Shown here piece by piece: positions 8,105 through 16,064 of a stretch of 32,826 bases of DNA; positions within the stretch are counted from its first letter, which is position 1; every line of letters begins with the position of its first letter. The stretch spans positions 1-32,826 of the forward strand of contig VBLP01000108.1 of the NCBI GenBank assembly GCA_005887925.1, in the 5' to 3' direction. The notes under the pieces were generated by a model. That model had not been told where the DNA came from. It made no database searches and worked only from the letters and a program-made list of their open reading frames with translations. Origin of the DNA: Deltaproteobacteria bacterium (lineage in GTDB: Bacteria; Myxococcota_A; Polyangia; Haliangiales; Haliangiaceae). The position numbers and the translations under genes were made by a program.

Positions 8105-8140
8105 TCACTCGGCGTTCGCGCCCGCGTACATCGCGGCGAT
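8105..8140 (-). pseudogene. 3'-end remnant resembling the acyl-CoA synthetase C-terminus
   Basis: On the minus strand the 12 codons ATC GCC GCG ATG TAC ... GAG TGA read IAAMYAGANAE-stop. The intact gene end at 8249 reads IEAMYRNADAES-stop, and the nucleotides are similar (GCGATGTAC shared). This looks like the tail of a second, tandem copy of the synthetase whose remainder is gone. The similarity stops where the palindrome cluster begins. The match is short, so chance cannot be excluded. Confidence 0.4.
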
Positions 8141-8145
8141 CGATA

Positions 8146-8216
8146 GGGGGCTTTCCCGCCCCCTCTTTCGCGGCAAAGCCGCGAAATTCACCCCTCCGCG
8201 CGTCGCGTCGCGCGGA
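8146..8216. repeat. Three consecutive palindromes (terminator or REP-like element)
   Basis: Three perfect hairpins lie within 71 nt: GGGGGC/GCCCCC with a 6-nt loop (8146-8163), followed by TCTTT; TTTCGCGGC/GCCGCGAAA with loop AAA (8166-8186); and TCCGCGCG/CGCGCGGA with a 6-nt loop (8195-8216), followed by TCTTCTT. They sit between convergent genes ending at 8057 and 8249, so bidirectional termination is plausible. Three stacked stems exceed what one terminator needs and resemble repetitive extragenic palindromic elements. Whether it is repeated elsewhere in the genome cannot be seen here. Confidence 0.65.
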
Positions 8217-8248
8217 TCTTCTTGGCCATCCACCCGGGGGAGCTTGTT

Positions 8249-10023
8249 TTAGCTCTCTGCGTCCGCATTGCGGTACATCGCCTCGATCGCGGCGGCGTAC
8301 TTGTGGACGATCACGCGCCGCTTGAGCTTGAGCGTCGGCGTGAGCTCCTCGCTCTCGGCCGTCCACTCGCCGGGCAGGATCGTCCACTTGCGGATGCTCT
8401 CGACCCGCGACACCCGCTCGTTGACCGCCGCGACCGCGCGCGCGACCTCGGCCGCGACCTCGGGGTGCGCCGCGAGCTCGGCGATCGCCTGGCCCGCCAT
8501 GCCGCGCGCCGCGGCCCACGCCGGCGCGTTCTGACCGTCGAGCACGATCAGCGCCGTCAGGTAGGCCCGGTTGTCGCCGATCACGCAGGCCTGTCCGATC
8601 AGCGAGTGCGCCTTGAGCAGGCCCTCGAGGTTGGCCGGCGAGATGTTCTTGCCGCCGGCGGTGATGATCAGCTCCTTCTTGCGATCGACGATCGTGTAGT
8701 AGCCGTCGGCGTCGACCGCCGCGATGTCGCCGGTCGACAGCCAGCCGTCGGCGTCGATCGTCTCGGCGGTCTTGGCCGGCTCCTTGTAGTAGCCGCGCAT
8801 CACCAGGCCGCCGCGGACCTGGAGCTCGCCGTCGGCCGCGAGCCGGAGCTCGACGCCGGGCAGCGCCGTGCCGATCGAGCCGATCTTCACCCGGTCGGGC
8901 GGGTTGCGCGTCCCCATCACGGCGATCTCGCTCATCCCCCAGACCTCGTTGATCCGCAGGCCGATCGCGTGGAAGAACTCGAGGACCTCGCGCGGCGTCG
9001 GCGCGGCGCCCGTGACCGTGTAGCGCGTGCGGTCGAGCCCGATCCGGGCGCGGATCGCCGCGAAGATCGGCTCGACCATCGCGCGCTTCTGCTGCAGGTC
9101 GGCAGGGACCGGCTCGCCGCGCTGCTCGTGCGCGACGACCGCTCGCCCGATCTCGAGCGCGCCCAGCACCATGCGCCGCTTTTGCTCGTCGGGCTCGTTG
9201 CTGATCGCGCTCGTCAAGCCTGCATGAAGCTTCTCCCAGATCCGTGGCACGTGTGCCCGGTCACCAGCGACGTGTAGTAGCCGAGGAAGCGGTCCGCCGC
9301 GTGGGCGAGCGGCAGGTAGCTCAGCGTGCAGTCCTGCTCGGTGTTCTGCACGTCGCGGCGCGCCGACTCGATGACCCACAGCGCGGAGCGCTGGGTGTCG
9401 ATCACGCCCTTCGGCGGGCCGGTGGTGCCCGACGTGTAGATCAACGTCACGATGTCGTCGGGCGTGACCGCCCGCCACAGCCGGTCGAACGCTCCCGCGT
9501 CGCGGGCGTGCACGGCGCGGCCGAGCGCGAGCAGCTCGTCGAACGTGATCACCGACGGGTCATCGCTCGCGCCGTCGAGCAGCACGATGTGGTCGAGCTG
9601 CGGCAGCTCGTCGCGCCGGAACCGCGCCAGGAACGCCGGGTTGTCGACCACCGCGACCCGGGCGTCGCAGTGGTTGGTGATGTAGCTGATCTGCTCGGGC
9701 GCCAGCGTGTTGTACAGACCGACCGCCGTGACCCCCGCGTGCATCAGGCCGAGATCGGCGATCACGTACTCCATGCGATTGCGCGCCATGACCACGCCGA
9801 AGCTCCTCGGCTTCACCCCGAGCGCCTGGAAGCCGAGCGCCGCGTCGCGGACCCGCTCGCGATACTGCTTCCACGTCAACGACCGCCGCTCGCCGCCCGG
9901 GCCCTTGTCGACCAGCGCCTCGGCATCCCCCAGCCGCTCGGCCGTCGCGGCGAACTTGCTGCACAGCGTCTGGCCCTCGATCGCTCGTTCGATATCTCTT
10001 CGCTCGGCGGCGATATCGCGCAT
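8249..10023 (-). pseudogene. Long-chain acyl-CoA synthetase (AMP-forming) gene, disrupted by an internal deletion and frameshift
   Basis: The start at ATG 10023 has AGGAGG about 7 nt upstream. The first ORF contains the adenylate-forming P-loop (LIYTSGTTGPPKGV) and reaches LPLAHAADRFLGYYTSLVTGHT before losing homology. A second frame resumes at VPRIWEKLHAG and carries the rest: GAAPTPREVLEFF, the A5 region VWGMSE, STGDIAAVDADGYYTIVDRKKELI, GGKNISPANLE and a C-terminal Lys region (TPTLKLKR). In intact FadD15-like enzymes about 24-26 residues lie between the break points, so sequence is lost as well as frame. The gene is 1775 nt, again implying a 3k+1 loss. It would activate long-chain fatty acids with ATP and CoA. 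It is divergent from the PiT gene. Confidence 0.85.
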
Positions 10024-10193
10024 GCGGACCTCCTGGTGCGGACGTTACGCCGGCCGGGGCCGACCGACCAAGCTGGAACTGCCATCGGTCGGCTCACCCG
10101 GCGCCCTCCGCCTCCGGTCACAGCACGGAACCGGCTCGATGCCGCACCCGGGCCGAGCCGGTGCTGTTATCGTGCCGGCCCAGGAGGTCAGCC

Positions 10194-11294
10194 ATGATGG
10201 GACTCGCGGTCGTGGTCGGCGTCGGGCTGCTGGCCTGGTGGAACGGCGCGAACGACAACCTCAAGGGTGTTGCGACGCTGTACGGGTCGGGCGCGGTGTC
10301 GTACCGGGTAGCCCTCGGCTGGGCGACCGTGACACAGCTCGCAGGCTCGCTCCTGGCCACCGTCCTGGCCGCCGGGCTGATCCAGACCTTCTCGGCCAGG
10401 GGCCTGGTCCCCGACGCGGTCGCGGCCGACCCCGGATTCCTGGCTGCGGCGGCCCTCGGCGGCATGGCGACCGTGCTGCTCGCGACGCTGATCGGCATGC
10501 CGGTCTCGACCACCCACGCGCTCACCGGCGCGCTGGTCGGTGCGGGCCTCGTCGCCGCCGGCACCGACATCAACGTGGCTGTCCTGGGCAAGAGCTTCGT
10601 CCTCCCGCTGCTGGTCAGCCCGGCGATCGCGATGGCGCTCACCGCCACCCTCTACCCGCTCGCGCACCTCGCGCGCAAGGCGCTCGGCGTCCAGCGTGAA
10701 TCGTGTGTGTGCGTCGGCGCGCAGTACGTTCCGGTCTCATCGCTGTCGCGCCACGGCGCGGCCCAGCTCTCGACCCCGCCCGCCGCAGCCGTCACCGTGT
10801 GCGTCGAGCGCTATCGCGGGACCCAGGCCGGCATCTCGGTCCAGGGCGCGCTCGACTCCCTGCACTTCGTCTCGGCCGGGGCGATCTGCTTTGCGCGTGC
10901 GCTCAACGACACCCCCAAGATCCTGGCGCTCTGCCTGTCGGCGAAGGCCCTCGGCGTCCCTCTCGGGCTGCCGATGGTCGGCGCCGCCATGGCCGCCGGC
11001 GGGCTGGTCAACGCCCGCAAGGTCGCCGAGACGATGTCGAAGAAGATCACCGCGATCAACACCGGCCAGGGCCTCGTCGCCAACCTCACCACGGCATTCC
11101 TCGTGATCGTCGCGTCGCGCGCCGGCATGCCGGTGTCGACCACCCACGTCTCCACCAGCGCCATGTTCGGCATCGCGGCCATCAATCGGTCCGCCAATTG
11201 CAAGACCGTGCTGCACATCATCGCCGCCTGGATCACGACCCTGCCCGCCGGCGCCGCGATCGGAGCCATCGCCTACGCGATCCTGGCGCGATGA
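10194..11294 (+). CDS. PiT-family inorganic phosphate transporter
   Basis: The protein has 366 residues from ATG 10194, with AGGAGG 6 nt upstream; the next codon is also ATG. It is a multi-pass membrane protein with the inverted-repeat layout of PiT. The first half has GANDNLKG (residues 18-25) and GMPVSTTHAL (101-110). The second half has ALNDTPKI (236-243) and GMPVSTTHVSTSAMFG. These ND motifs are the family's ion and phosphate binding signatures, so cation-coupled uptake of phosphate across the inner membrane is likely. The central loop (about 165-215) is rather Cys-rich (CVCVGAQY, TVCVERY). No pho-box-like site or PhoU gene is visible nearby. Sulfate or another anion cannot be excluded. 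Confidence 0.88.
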   Translation: MMGLAVVVGVGLLAWWNGANDNLKGVATLYGSGAVSYRVALGWATVTQLAGSLLATVLAAGLIQTFSARGLVPDAVAADPGFLAAAALGGMATVLLATLIGMPVSTTHALTGALVGAGLVAAGTDINVAVLGKSFVLPLLVSPAIAMALTATLYPLAHLARKALGVQRESCVCVGAQYVPVSSLSRHGAAQLSTPPAAAVTVCVERYRGTQAGISVQGALDSLHFVSAGAICFARALNDTPKILALCLSAKALGVPLGLPMVGAAMAAGGLVNARKVAETMSKKITAINTGQGLVANLTTAFLVIVASRAGMPVSTTHVSTSAMFGIAAINRSANCKTVLHIIAAWITTLPAGAAIGAIAYAILAR

Positions 11295-11375
11295 CCGCCA
11301 TCGCTCCATTCCGCATGCGCGACCACCGCGATCCGATCGCTGACTCCCGCGGCGATCTCGCGTAGGCTCGCCGCC

Positions 11376-12197
11376 GTGCATCGACGGGACTACGAGCACG
11401 ACGGCTTCCTCGTCCTCGAGCGCTTCGTCGATCCCGCCGCGTGCGACGCGCTGATCGCCCGCGCCGGCGAGCTGGTCCGCGGGTTCCGCCCCGACACCGT
11501 CTCGATCTTCACCACCCGCGAGCAGACCCGCACCGCCGACGACTACTTCCTCGACTCCGGCGACAAGATCCGGTTCTTCTTCGAGGAAGACGCCATCGCG
11601 CCCGACGGCTCGTTCCGCTATCCCCTCGCCCGCTCGATCAACAAGATCGGCCACGCCCTCCACGACCTCGACCCGGTGTTCTCGCGGTTCTCCCGCGATC
11701 CGCGGCTCGCCGAGCTGATCGGCGCGCTCGGCATCGCACAGCCGTTGCTCCTGCAATCGATGTACATCTTCAAGCAGCCGTTCGTCGGCGGCGAGGTCAC
11801 CGCGCACCAGGACCACACCTACCTGTGGACCGATCCGCCGTCCGCCACCGGCCTGTGGTTCGCGCTCGAGGACGCTACCGTCGGCAACGGCTGCCTGTGG
11901 GTCCGGCCCGGCGGCCACACCGAGCCGCCGCGCAAGCGGTTTCACCGCCGCCCCGGCGGCGGCGCCTCGTTCGAGCTGCTCGACGACCGCGACCTGCCCT
12001 TCGACGGCATGGTCCCGCTCGAGGTGCCCCGCGGCACCTGCATCGTGCTGCACGGCCTGCTCCCCCATTACAGCGGCCCCAACCGCTCGCCCATCTCGCG
12101 GCAGGCCTACACGCTCCACGTCATCGACGCCGCTGCCCACTACCGCAGCGACAACTGGCTGCAGCGCAGCCCCGCCCTCCCCCTCCGCGGCTTCTAG
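11376..12197 (+). CDS. Phytanoyl-CoA dioxygenase (PhyH) family protein
   Basis: The protein has 273 residues and probably starts at GTG 11376. It has the PhyH opening YEHDGFLVLERFVDP. The Fe(II) and 2-oxoglutarate site can be placed: His144 and Asp146 in TAHQDHTYL, distal His231 in LLPHYSGPN, and Arg242 (SRQAYTLHV) for 2-oxoglutarate. QSMYIFKQP and LWVRPGGH are also typical. It should hydroxylate a small molecule or acyl-type substrate in the cytoplasm. The family is broad and the true substrate cannot be predicted. It lies 81 nt after the phosphate transporter and 81 nt before the metallo-beta-lactamase-fold gene on the same strand; a shared transcript is possible. All catalytic residues are present. 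Confidence 0.87.
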   Translation: MHRRDYEHDGFLVLERFVDPAACDALIARAGELVRGFRPDTVSIFTTREQTRTADDYFLDSGDKIRFFFEEDAIAPDGSFRYPLARSINKIGHALHDLDPVFSRFSRDPRLAELIGALGIAQPLLLQSMYIFKQPFVGGEVTAHQDHTYLWTDPPSATGLWFALEDATVGNGCLWVRPGGHTEPPRKRFHRRPGGGASFELLDDRDLPFDGMVPLEVPRGTCIVLHGLLPHYSGPNRSPISRQAYTLHVIDAAAHYRSDNWLQRSPALPLRGF

Positions 12198-12278
12198 CCC
12201 CGCATCATCCCGGCCGCGCGCCGCCTCTGCATGGCCGGCGACGCAGCCGCGCGTGGCTTTCTGTAAGATGCGCGCACC

Positions 12279-13232
12279 ATGCCGCGCCCCCTCCTCGCGC
12301 TCGCCGCCTTGACCTTGCTCCTCCGCGCGGCGCCGGCCCGCGCCGACGTCCCCTCCGGCTGCGCGACCAAGGACGTCACCGCCGCGTTCGGCGACTTCCT
12401 GCGCACCGGCAAGATGCCGCCCGACACCGGGCGCTGGCTCTACGACAAGAAGGCCCAGTACATCGCGCCGTGGAAGGCGTTCGACAACGTCCACTTCGTC
12501 GGGATCTGCTGGGTCTCGGCGTGGCTGATCACCTCGCCCAAGGGCCACATCCTGATCGACACGCTGTACGACCCGTTCGTCGACACGCTGCTCGACAACA
12601 TCCGCAAGGTCGGCGCCGACCCCAGGGACATCAAGGTCGTCCTCATCACCCACGGCCACTTCGACCACGCCGCCGGCGCGGCCAAGCTCAAGCCGCTCTT
12701 GCCCAGGGCGCGCTTCGTCATGACCGAGACCGGCTGGCGCGAGGGCGCCGAGTCCGCCGCCGCGTCGCAGACCACCCCGAGGCCATGGACCATGCTCGCC
12801 AAGGACGTCGTCGCCAAGGAGGGCGACACGTTCACCGCCGGCGGCGTCACCGTGCGCGTCTTCGAAACGCCCGGCCACACCTTCGGCACCGCGTCGTACG
12901 CGTACGACGTCATGGACGGCAAGACCGTCGAGCACGCCGTGACCGTCGGCGGCCTCGGCCTCAACGCGATCAAGGACGCGAGCCAGGTCGAGGCCTACCT
13001 CGCCAGCGTCAAGAAGCTGCGCGCGCTGATCACCAGCGCCGACCACCCCGTGCGAGTGCACCTGACGACACACCCGTTCTCCAACGGCATGTTCGAGGCC
13101 GCCGCCGGCCTCAAGACCCGCAAACCCGGCGAGCCCCACCCGCTCGTCAACCAGCCCGGCATCCTCAAGCAGCTCGACGGCCTCGAGGCCTCGGCCAAGG
13201 ACCGCCTCGAGATCGAACGCGCCAAGAAGTAG
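12279..13232 (+). CDS. Subclass B3-like metallo-beta-lactamase fold hydrolase, secreted
   Basis: The protein has 317 residues with a Sec signal peptide (LLALAALTLLLRAAPARA) cleaved near residue 22. The mature protein has the zinc ligands of the B3 group: HGHFDH (His125, His127, Asp129, His130), GHTFGTASY (His200), and a late His, probably His265 in LTTHPF. SAWLITSPKGHILIDT in the N-terminal half also matches B3 enzymes. It should be a periplasmic di-zinc hydrolase. B3-like proteins of soil bacteria may hydrolyse beta-lactams, but many have other substrates, so resistance is not shown. The Thr-Phe in GHTFG replaces the commoner GHTPG. No strong ribosome binding site is visible before the ATG. 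Confidence 0.85.
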   Translation: MPRPLLALAALTLLLRAAPARADVPSGCATKDVTAAFGDFLRTGKMPPDTGRWLYDKKAQYIAPWKAFDNVHFVGICWVSAWLITSPKGHILIDTLYDPFVDTLLDNIRKVGADPRDIKVVLITHGHFDHAAGAAKLKPLLPRARFVMTETGWREGAESAAASQTTPRPWTMLAKDVVAKEGDTFTAGGVTVRVFETPGHTFGTASYAYDVMDGKTVEHAVTVGGLGLNAIKDASQVEAYLASVKKLRALITSADHPVRVHLTTHPFSNGMFEAAAGLKTRKPGEPHPLVNQPGILKQLDGLEASAKDRLEIERAKK

Positions 13233-13256
13233 CGAGCCGAGCCACGCTGCCACATT

Positions 13257-13270
13257 CCGCGGAAACGCGG
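13257..13270. terminator. Hairpin between convergent genes
   Basis: CCGCG-GAAA-CGCGG is a 5-bp perfect stem with a GNRA-type loop. It lies 25 nt after the metallo-beta-lactamase-fold stop and about 70 nt after the end of the convergent minus-strand gene. No T-run follows, so its role as a terminator is inferred from position. Confidence 0.4.
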
Positions 13271-13339
13271 CCCGAGTCACAGAACGATTCCACGGATCCA
13301 CGGAAACGCGACCTCCCGCGTGGGACCGAAGCGACGGAG

Positions 13340-13969
13340 CTACGGCGACGACCGGCGGCGGACCGCCGCACGCACGGCATCGATCACCGGTGCGAGCACC
13401 TCGCGGTCCTGGCGCGCGCGGTGCGCCGCGGTGAAGGCCCGCATCGCGCGCTCGAGCTCGGCGAGCTGGGCCTCGACCTCGTCGAGCCGGCCGCGGCGGT
13501 GCAGCTCGACGCGTAGCGTGTCGCACACGTAATGGACGCAGCGCGCCGGACGGTGCTCGAGCGCGAGCGAGCACGCCTCGGCGCCACGGAACGCGCAGCC
13601 CGCGTGCGCATCGCGACCGGCGGGCGGGCGCAGATCGCGCGGCCGCGTCCCGGCATGGGCCAGCGCGGCGAGCTCGTGATCGTCGAACACGCTGGCGGTC
13701 GCACCCGCGCAGCACGCGCCGCCCGCGAACCCGCCGACCGGCCACGGCTGGCGCGCCGCGCACGATCCGCACGACGCCACCTCGCCGAATGCTGCGGCAG
13801 CCGCCCGCTTGGCGCGCGCGACCTCGCCCGCCAGCCCCCGCTCGTCGTCGGCGACCGTGCTCGCCCGCTCGACGCGCAGCCGCTGCCGCAGCGCCGCGAC
13901 CTCGGCCGCGCGCGACGCCGGCTGGCGCAGCCGCATCACCAGGCGCTCGATCGGCACGAACACGCACAT
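13340..13969 (-). CDS. Cysteine-cluster protein of unknown function
   Basis: The protein has 209 residues from ATG 13969; an ATG at codon 12 (13936) is an alternative. The N-terminal third is charged and probably helical (RLRQPASRAAEVAALRQRL). A cysteine-rich core follows: CGSCAARQPWPVGGFAGGACC, then HAGCAFRGAEACSLALEHRPARCVHYVC. The C-terminal part is again helical (LDEVEAQLAELERAM). Eight Cys arranged as CxxC, CC, and spaced single residues suggest a metal or Fe-S site. The layout is loosely like YkgJ-type cysteine cluster proteins, though I cannot assign it firmly. There is no signal peptide, so it should be cytoplasmic. Convergent with the hydrolase gene to its left in coordinates. Confidence 0.7.
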   Translation of the reverse strand: MCVFVPIERLVMRLRQPASRAAEVAALRQRLRVERASTVADDERGLAGEVARAKRAAAAAFGEVASCGSCAARQPWPVGGFAGGACCAGATASVFDDHELAALAHAGTRPRDLRPPAGRDAHAGCAFRGAEACSLALEHRPARCVHYVCDTLRVELHRRGRLDEVEAQLAELERAMRAFTAAHRARQDREVLAPVIDAVRAAVRRRSSP

Positions 13970-14160
13970 ACCCTAGCATCCATCGAGCGCAAGTACGGCG
14001 AGCCGGGTCTCCCACTGGAACACCGGCTCCTCGATACTGTCATCCACCATCAGGTCCGCCGGTGACGTCGGTCATCCAGGCTGCGCATGAGAACCACGTA
14101 CACTTCGCTCGTCGCGCGCGAGCCTCCGAGCGTCACCTGATGGGCGTCTCCGCAGAGCAT

Positions 14161-14508
14161 TCAGCGCGAGGGCTGCAGCAGGTACATCGCGACGCGATAC
14201 CGAACACAAGCGGGAAGCCCGGAGCGCAGCACTTCGGCGCGCCTGCGAGCAGCGGCCGACGGAGCTCGTATCGCAGTGAGCTGCTGCGGAACGATGCCGG
14301 CCGGACCGAAGAGATGCCGACGGAGCGTCACCGCCTTCCAGGTCTCGCTGCCCGACATCGAGCTGTCCCCGAGCGCCAGCGCGAGCGCGTCCCGCGCGTC
14401 CTCCGGCCACTTCGCGAGGTCGGTCCCGCCTTCGAGCAAGCCGGCAACCTGTTCGAGCATCGCCTCGTCGTCGACGATCTCTCGTTCAACGTCTGCGCGC
14501 TCGATCAT
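14161..14508 (-). CDS. Small protein coupled to the nucleotidyltransferase gene
   Basis: The protein has 115 residues from ATG 14508, which overlaps the nucleotidyltransferase stop in ATGA. It is acidic and helical at the start (EREIVDDEAMLEQVAGLLEGG), and basic in the second half (SAAARRRAEVLRSG). There are no membrane segments. I do not recognise the family. The overlap with a nucleotidyltransferase, and the toxin-antitoxin pair close by, suggest a partner or regulator of that enzyme, perhaps the other half of a two-gene module. This role is inference from position only. About 190 nt (13970-14160) downstream of it hold nothing I can identify. Confidence 0.55.
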   Translation of the reverse strand: MIERADVEREIVDDEAMLEQVAGLLEGGTDLAKWPEDARDALALALGDSSMSGSETWKAVTLRRHLFGPAGIVPQQLTAIRAPSAAARRRAEVLRSGLPACVRYRVAMYLLQPSR

Positions 14509-15149
14509 TTCGATCCTCTGTCACAATACATATCGAGCAGCAACTCGCGCTGGCCGGCCGTGACCTCGAGCCGGGCGATGATCGCCACAGGATCAAGTCC
14601 AAACAGCCGTCGCAACTGGACTACCAGTGCGTCTGCGAACCCCAGGATCGCGTGACGATCGCCGTGCCACTTGATGAGCTGGTTCCAGCGATCCACGAGA
14701 GCATCCGCGGTGGTCCGCGGCGCGAGCAGATCGAGATCCGGAAGGTCTCTCGCGCGCCCGCTCGCCAGCTTCAGCAGGAACAGGTCCTCGATGCGAAGTG
14801 CCCGGAGCTCGAGATCGGAGATCCCTCCGATCACCGGCGACCATGCGATGTCACGGATGAGGATCTGCCCCCATACGTTCTCGCCGGTGGTCACGTCGAG
14901 CCGGAAGCTCGGGCCATGGCGTGCCCGGAACTCCTGCTCGACCAGCTCGACGGCGTCGGCCGAGATCTCGGGCATGTAGATGTCCACGTCGCGCGAATAG
15001 GCGCGGATCTTCCAACCGGCAAGCGCGGTTCCTCCGACCAGCACGATCGGGGACCGGAGCGCCTCTCCGCGAGACCGTGCCACATCCACGAGACGCGCGA
15101 TGACGGCAAGCGCATCGTCGTACGACAGGAGCTGGGCTGGATCGTCGAT
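14505..15149 (-). CDS. Nucleotidyltransferase-fold protein (MNT/AbiEii-like)
   Basis: About 215 residues are convincing, from IDDPAQLLSYDDALAVI to the end. The signature of nucleotidyltransferase-fold proteins is present: VGGTALAGWKIRAYSRDVDIYMP, with GG and the D-x-D metal-binding pair. Next come LRALRIEDLFLLKLASGRARDLPDLDLL, typical of AbiEii/DUF6036-like members, and a helical C-terminus. Such proteins act as toxins, nucleic-acid modifiers or antibiotic adenylyltransferases. The start is unclear. The ORF track opens at a TTG (15362), but residues before about 15149 look non-natural; the nearest GTG (15089) would remove a conserved helix. The 5' end may therefore be damaged. It overlaps the 115-residue gene downstream. 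Confidence 0.65.
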   Translation of the reverse strand: MDDPAQLLSYDDALAVIARLVDVARSRGEALRSPIVLVGGTALAGWKIRAYSRDVDIYMPEISADAVELVEQEFRARHGPSFRLDVTTGENVWGQILIRDIAWSPVIGGISDLELRALRIEDLFLLKLASGRARDLPDLDLLAPRTTADALVDRWNQLIKWHGDRHAILGFADALVVQLRRLFGLDPVAIIARLEVTAGQRELLLDMYCDRGSK

Positions 15150-15231
15150 GTGTTGATGGTCGGCTCGTCGTGAGACGAGGTCAAGGTGAACATGCGCGCG
15201 TGGAGCCGCGCCAGCGAGGTCGTTGCCGGGT

Positions 15232-15390
15232 TCAGAGCAGCTGCTGACGATCAAGCACCACGCCGAGCATCTCCACGCCGGGTAGCGCCGAGATCGAAGC
15301 CGCCTCCAAGGACTCGAGCTCACTCGCGCCGAGCGATCGATGCGCTCGAGATAGCGGCGCAACCCGGCGCCGAACCCGTGGGCCGTGCGG
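15232..15390 (-). pseudogene. Possible C-terminal remnant of an unidentified gene
   Basis: In a minus-strand frame not listed in the ORF track, a 52-codon open stretch ends in TGA (15234-15232). Its last part, GASELESLEAASISALPGVE, reads like real amphipathic protein, then MLGVVLDRQQLL-stop. There is no start codon with a ribosome binding site, and the upstream frame is closed by a stop at 15393-15391. It lies between the VapC-like gene and the nucleotidyltransferase, where both flanking frames look damaged. I do not recognise the family. Confidence 0.25.
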
Positions 15391-15421
15391 TCAGAGGCAG
15401 TGCCAAGCTATCGCAGCGCAG

Positions 15422-15811
15422 TCATGCTCGGAGCAGAGGAACACCGTATGCCTCGAATGCCGGATCGCGCGAAACGATCGTGTAGCCCTGCTCGAGCGCC
15501 TGAGCGATCAACAACCGATCGAAGGGATCCTTGTGATGCCAGGCGAGCCCGCGGACGTGCAATGCGGACGATAGAGACAGCTCCGCCACCTCGAACCCGG
15601 TGCGCCTCAGCACCTCAGGCAGCCAATGCTCGGCGGGTCTCGCGAGATCGAGCTTTCCCAGCGATTGCTTGATCGCGATCTCCCACGCGCTCACGACGCT
15701 GACCAGGACCTCATTCGTGCCGTCTTCGATCGCTGCACGAGCCTCCGCCCCCAGGCGACCGACATCGGTGGCAGCCCATATCAGGGTGTGCGTATCGAGC
15801 AGGAGCTTCAT
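15422..15811 (-). CDS. vapC: VapC-like PIN-domain ribonuclease toxin
   Basis: The protein has 129 residues. The PIN acidic residues are visible: Asp6 in LLLDTHTLIW, Glu in VSAWEIAIK, and Asp residues in HHKDPFDRLLIAQA and IVSRDPAF. PIN toxins cut RNA, usually tRNA or rRNA, in a Mg-dependent reaction and are blocked by their antitoxin. The LLLDTHTLIW start and DPFDRLLIAQA motif are typical of the subgroup paired with Phd/YefM-type antitoxins. Its ATG (15811) overlaps the antitoxin stop in ATGA, so translation is coupled. The length is normal and the frame intact. Confidence 0.93.
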   Translation of the reverse strand: MKLLLDTHTLIWAATDVGRLGAEARAAIEDGTNEVLVSVVSAWEIAIKQSLGKLDLARPAEHWLPEVLRRTGFEVAELSLSSALHVRGLAWHHKDPFDRLLIAQALEQGYTIVSRDPAFEAYGVPLLRA

Positions 15812-16041
15812 TCCATGCCGAACGCGGTCGCGATGTCCGCCGGGAGCTCATCGAAGTCGGCATGCATCGTTGCCTCACCCGCGAACAGCCCGAGTCGACG
15901 CCGCCGTGCCACGGCCCTGTACGGTACGAGAACGGCCACCGGCTCGCCGGCCCGGGCAATCACGATCCGCTCCCCGCCTTCTACCTCTTCCAGAAGCCGA
16001 GACAGCTGCGACTTGGCCTCGTGGATGTTCACCTGCTTCAC
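15808..16041 (-). CDS. Phd/YefM-family antitoxin
   Basis: The protein has 77 residues from a GTG at 16041. It opens with VNIHEAKSQLSRLLEEVEGGERIVIARAGEPVAVLVPY, the full Phd/YefM DNA-binding domain. The C-terminal part (GLFAGEATMHADFDELPADI) is the usual toxin-wrapping tail ending in a D-E-L-P motif. It should neutralise the PIN toxin and repress the operon. A 10-bp perfect palindrome lies 8 nt before the start. GAGG lies only 2 nt before the GTG, unusually close. Confidence 0.92.
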   Translation of the reverse strand: MKQVNIHEAKSQLSRLLEEVEGGERIVIARAGEPVAVLVPYRAVARRRRLGLFAGEATMHADFDELPADIATAFGME

Positions 16042-16049
16042 GACCTCAG

Positions 16050-16064
16050 CTTAGCTAAGGTTAG
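16050..16064. promoter_or_regulatory. Candidate autoregulatory operator of the toxin-antitoxin pair
   Basis: CTTAGCTAAG (16050-16059) is a perfect palindrome. It overlaps CTAAGGTTAG (16055-16064), a second inverted pair. The patch is strikingly AT-richer than its surroundings and sits just before the antitoxin start. Phd/YefM antitoxins commonly bind palindromes here together with their toxin. The binding itself is inferred. Confidence 0.55.

Noticed and set aside
11441-13516. 691-residue plus-strand ORF
   Set aside because: It overlaps the PhyH-like and metallo-beta-lactamase-fold genes in another frame, and the residues are Arg/Pro-rich with no motif.
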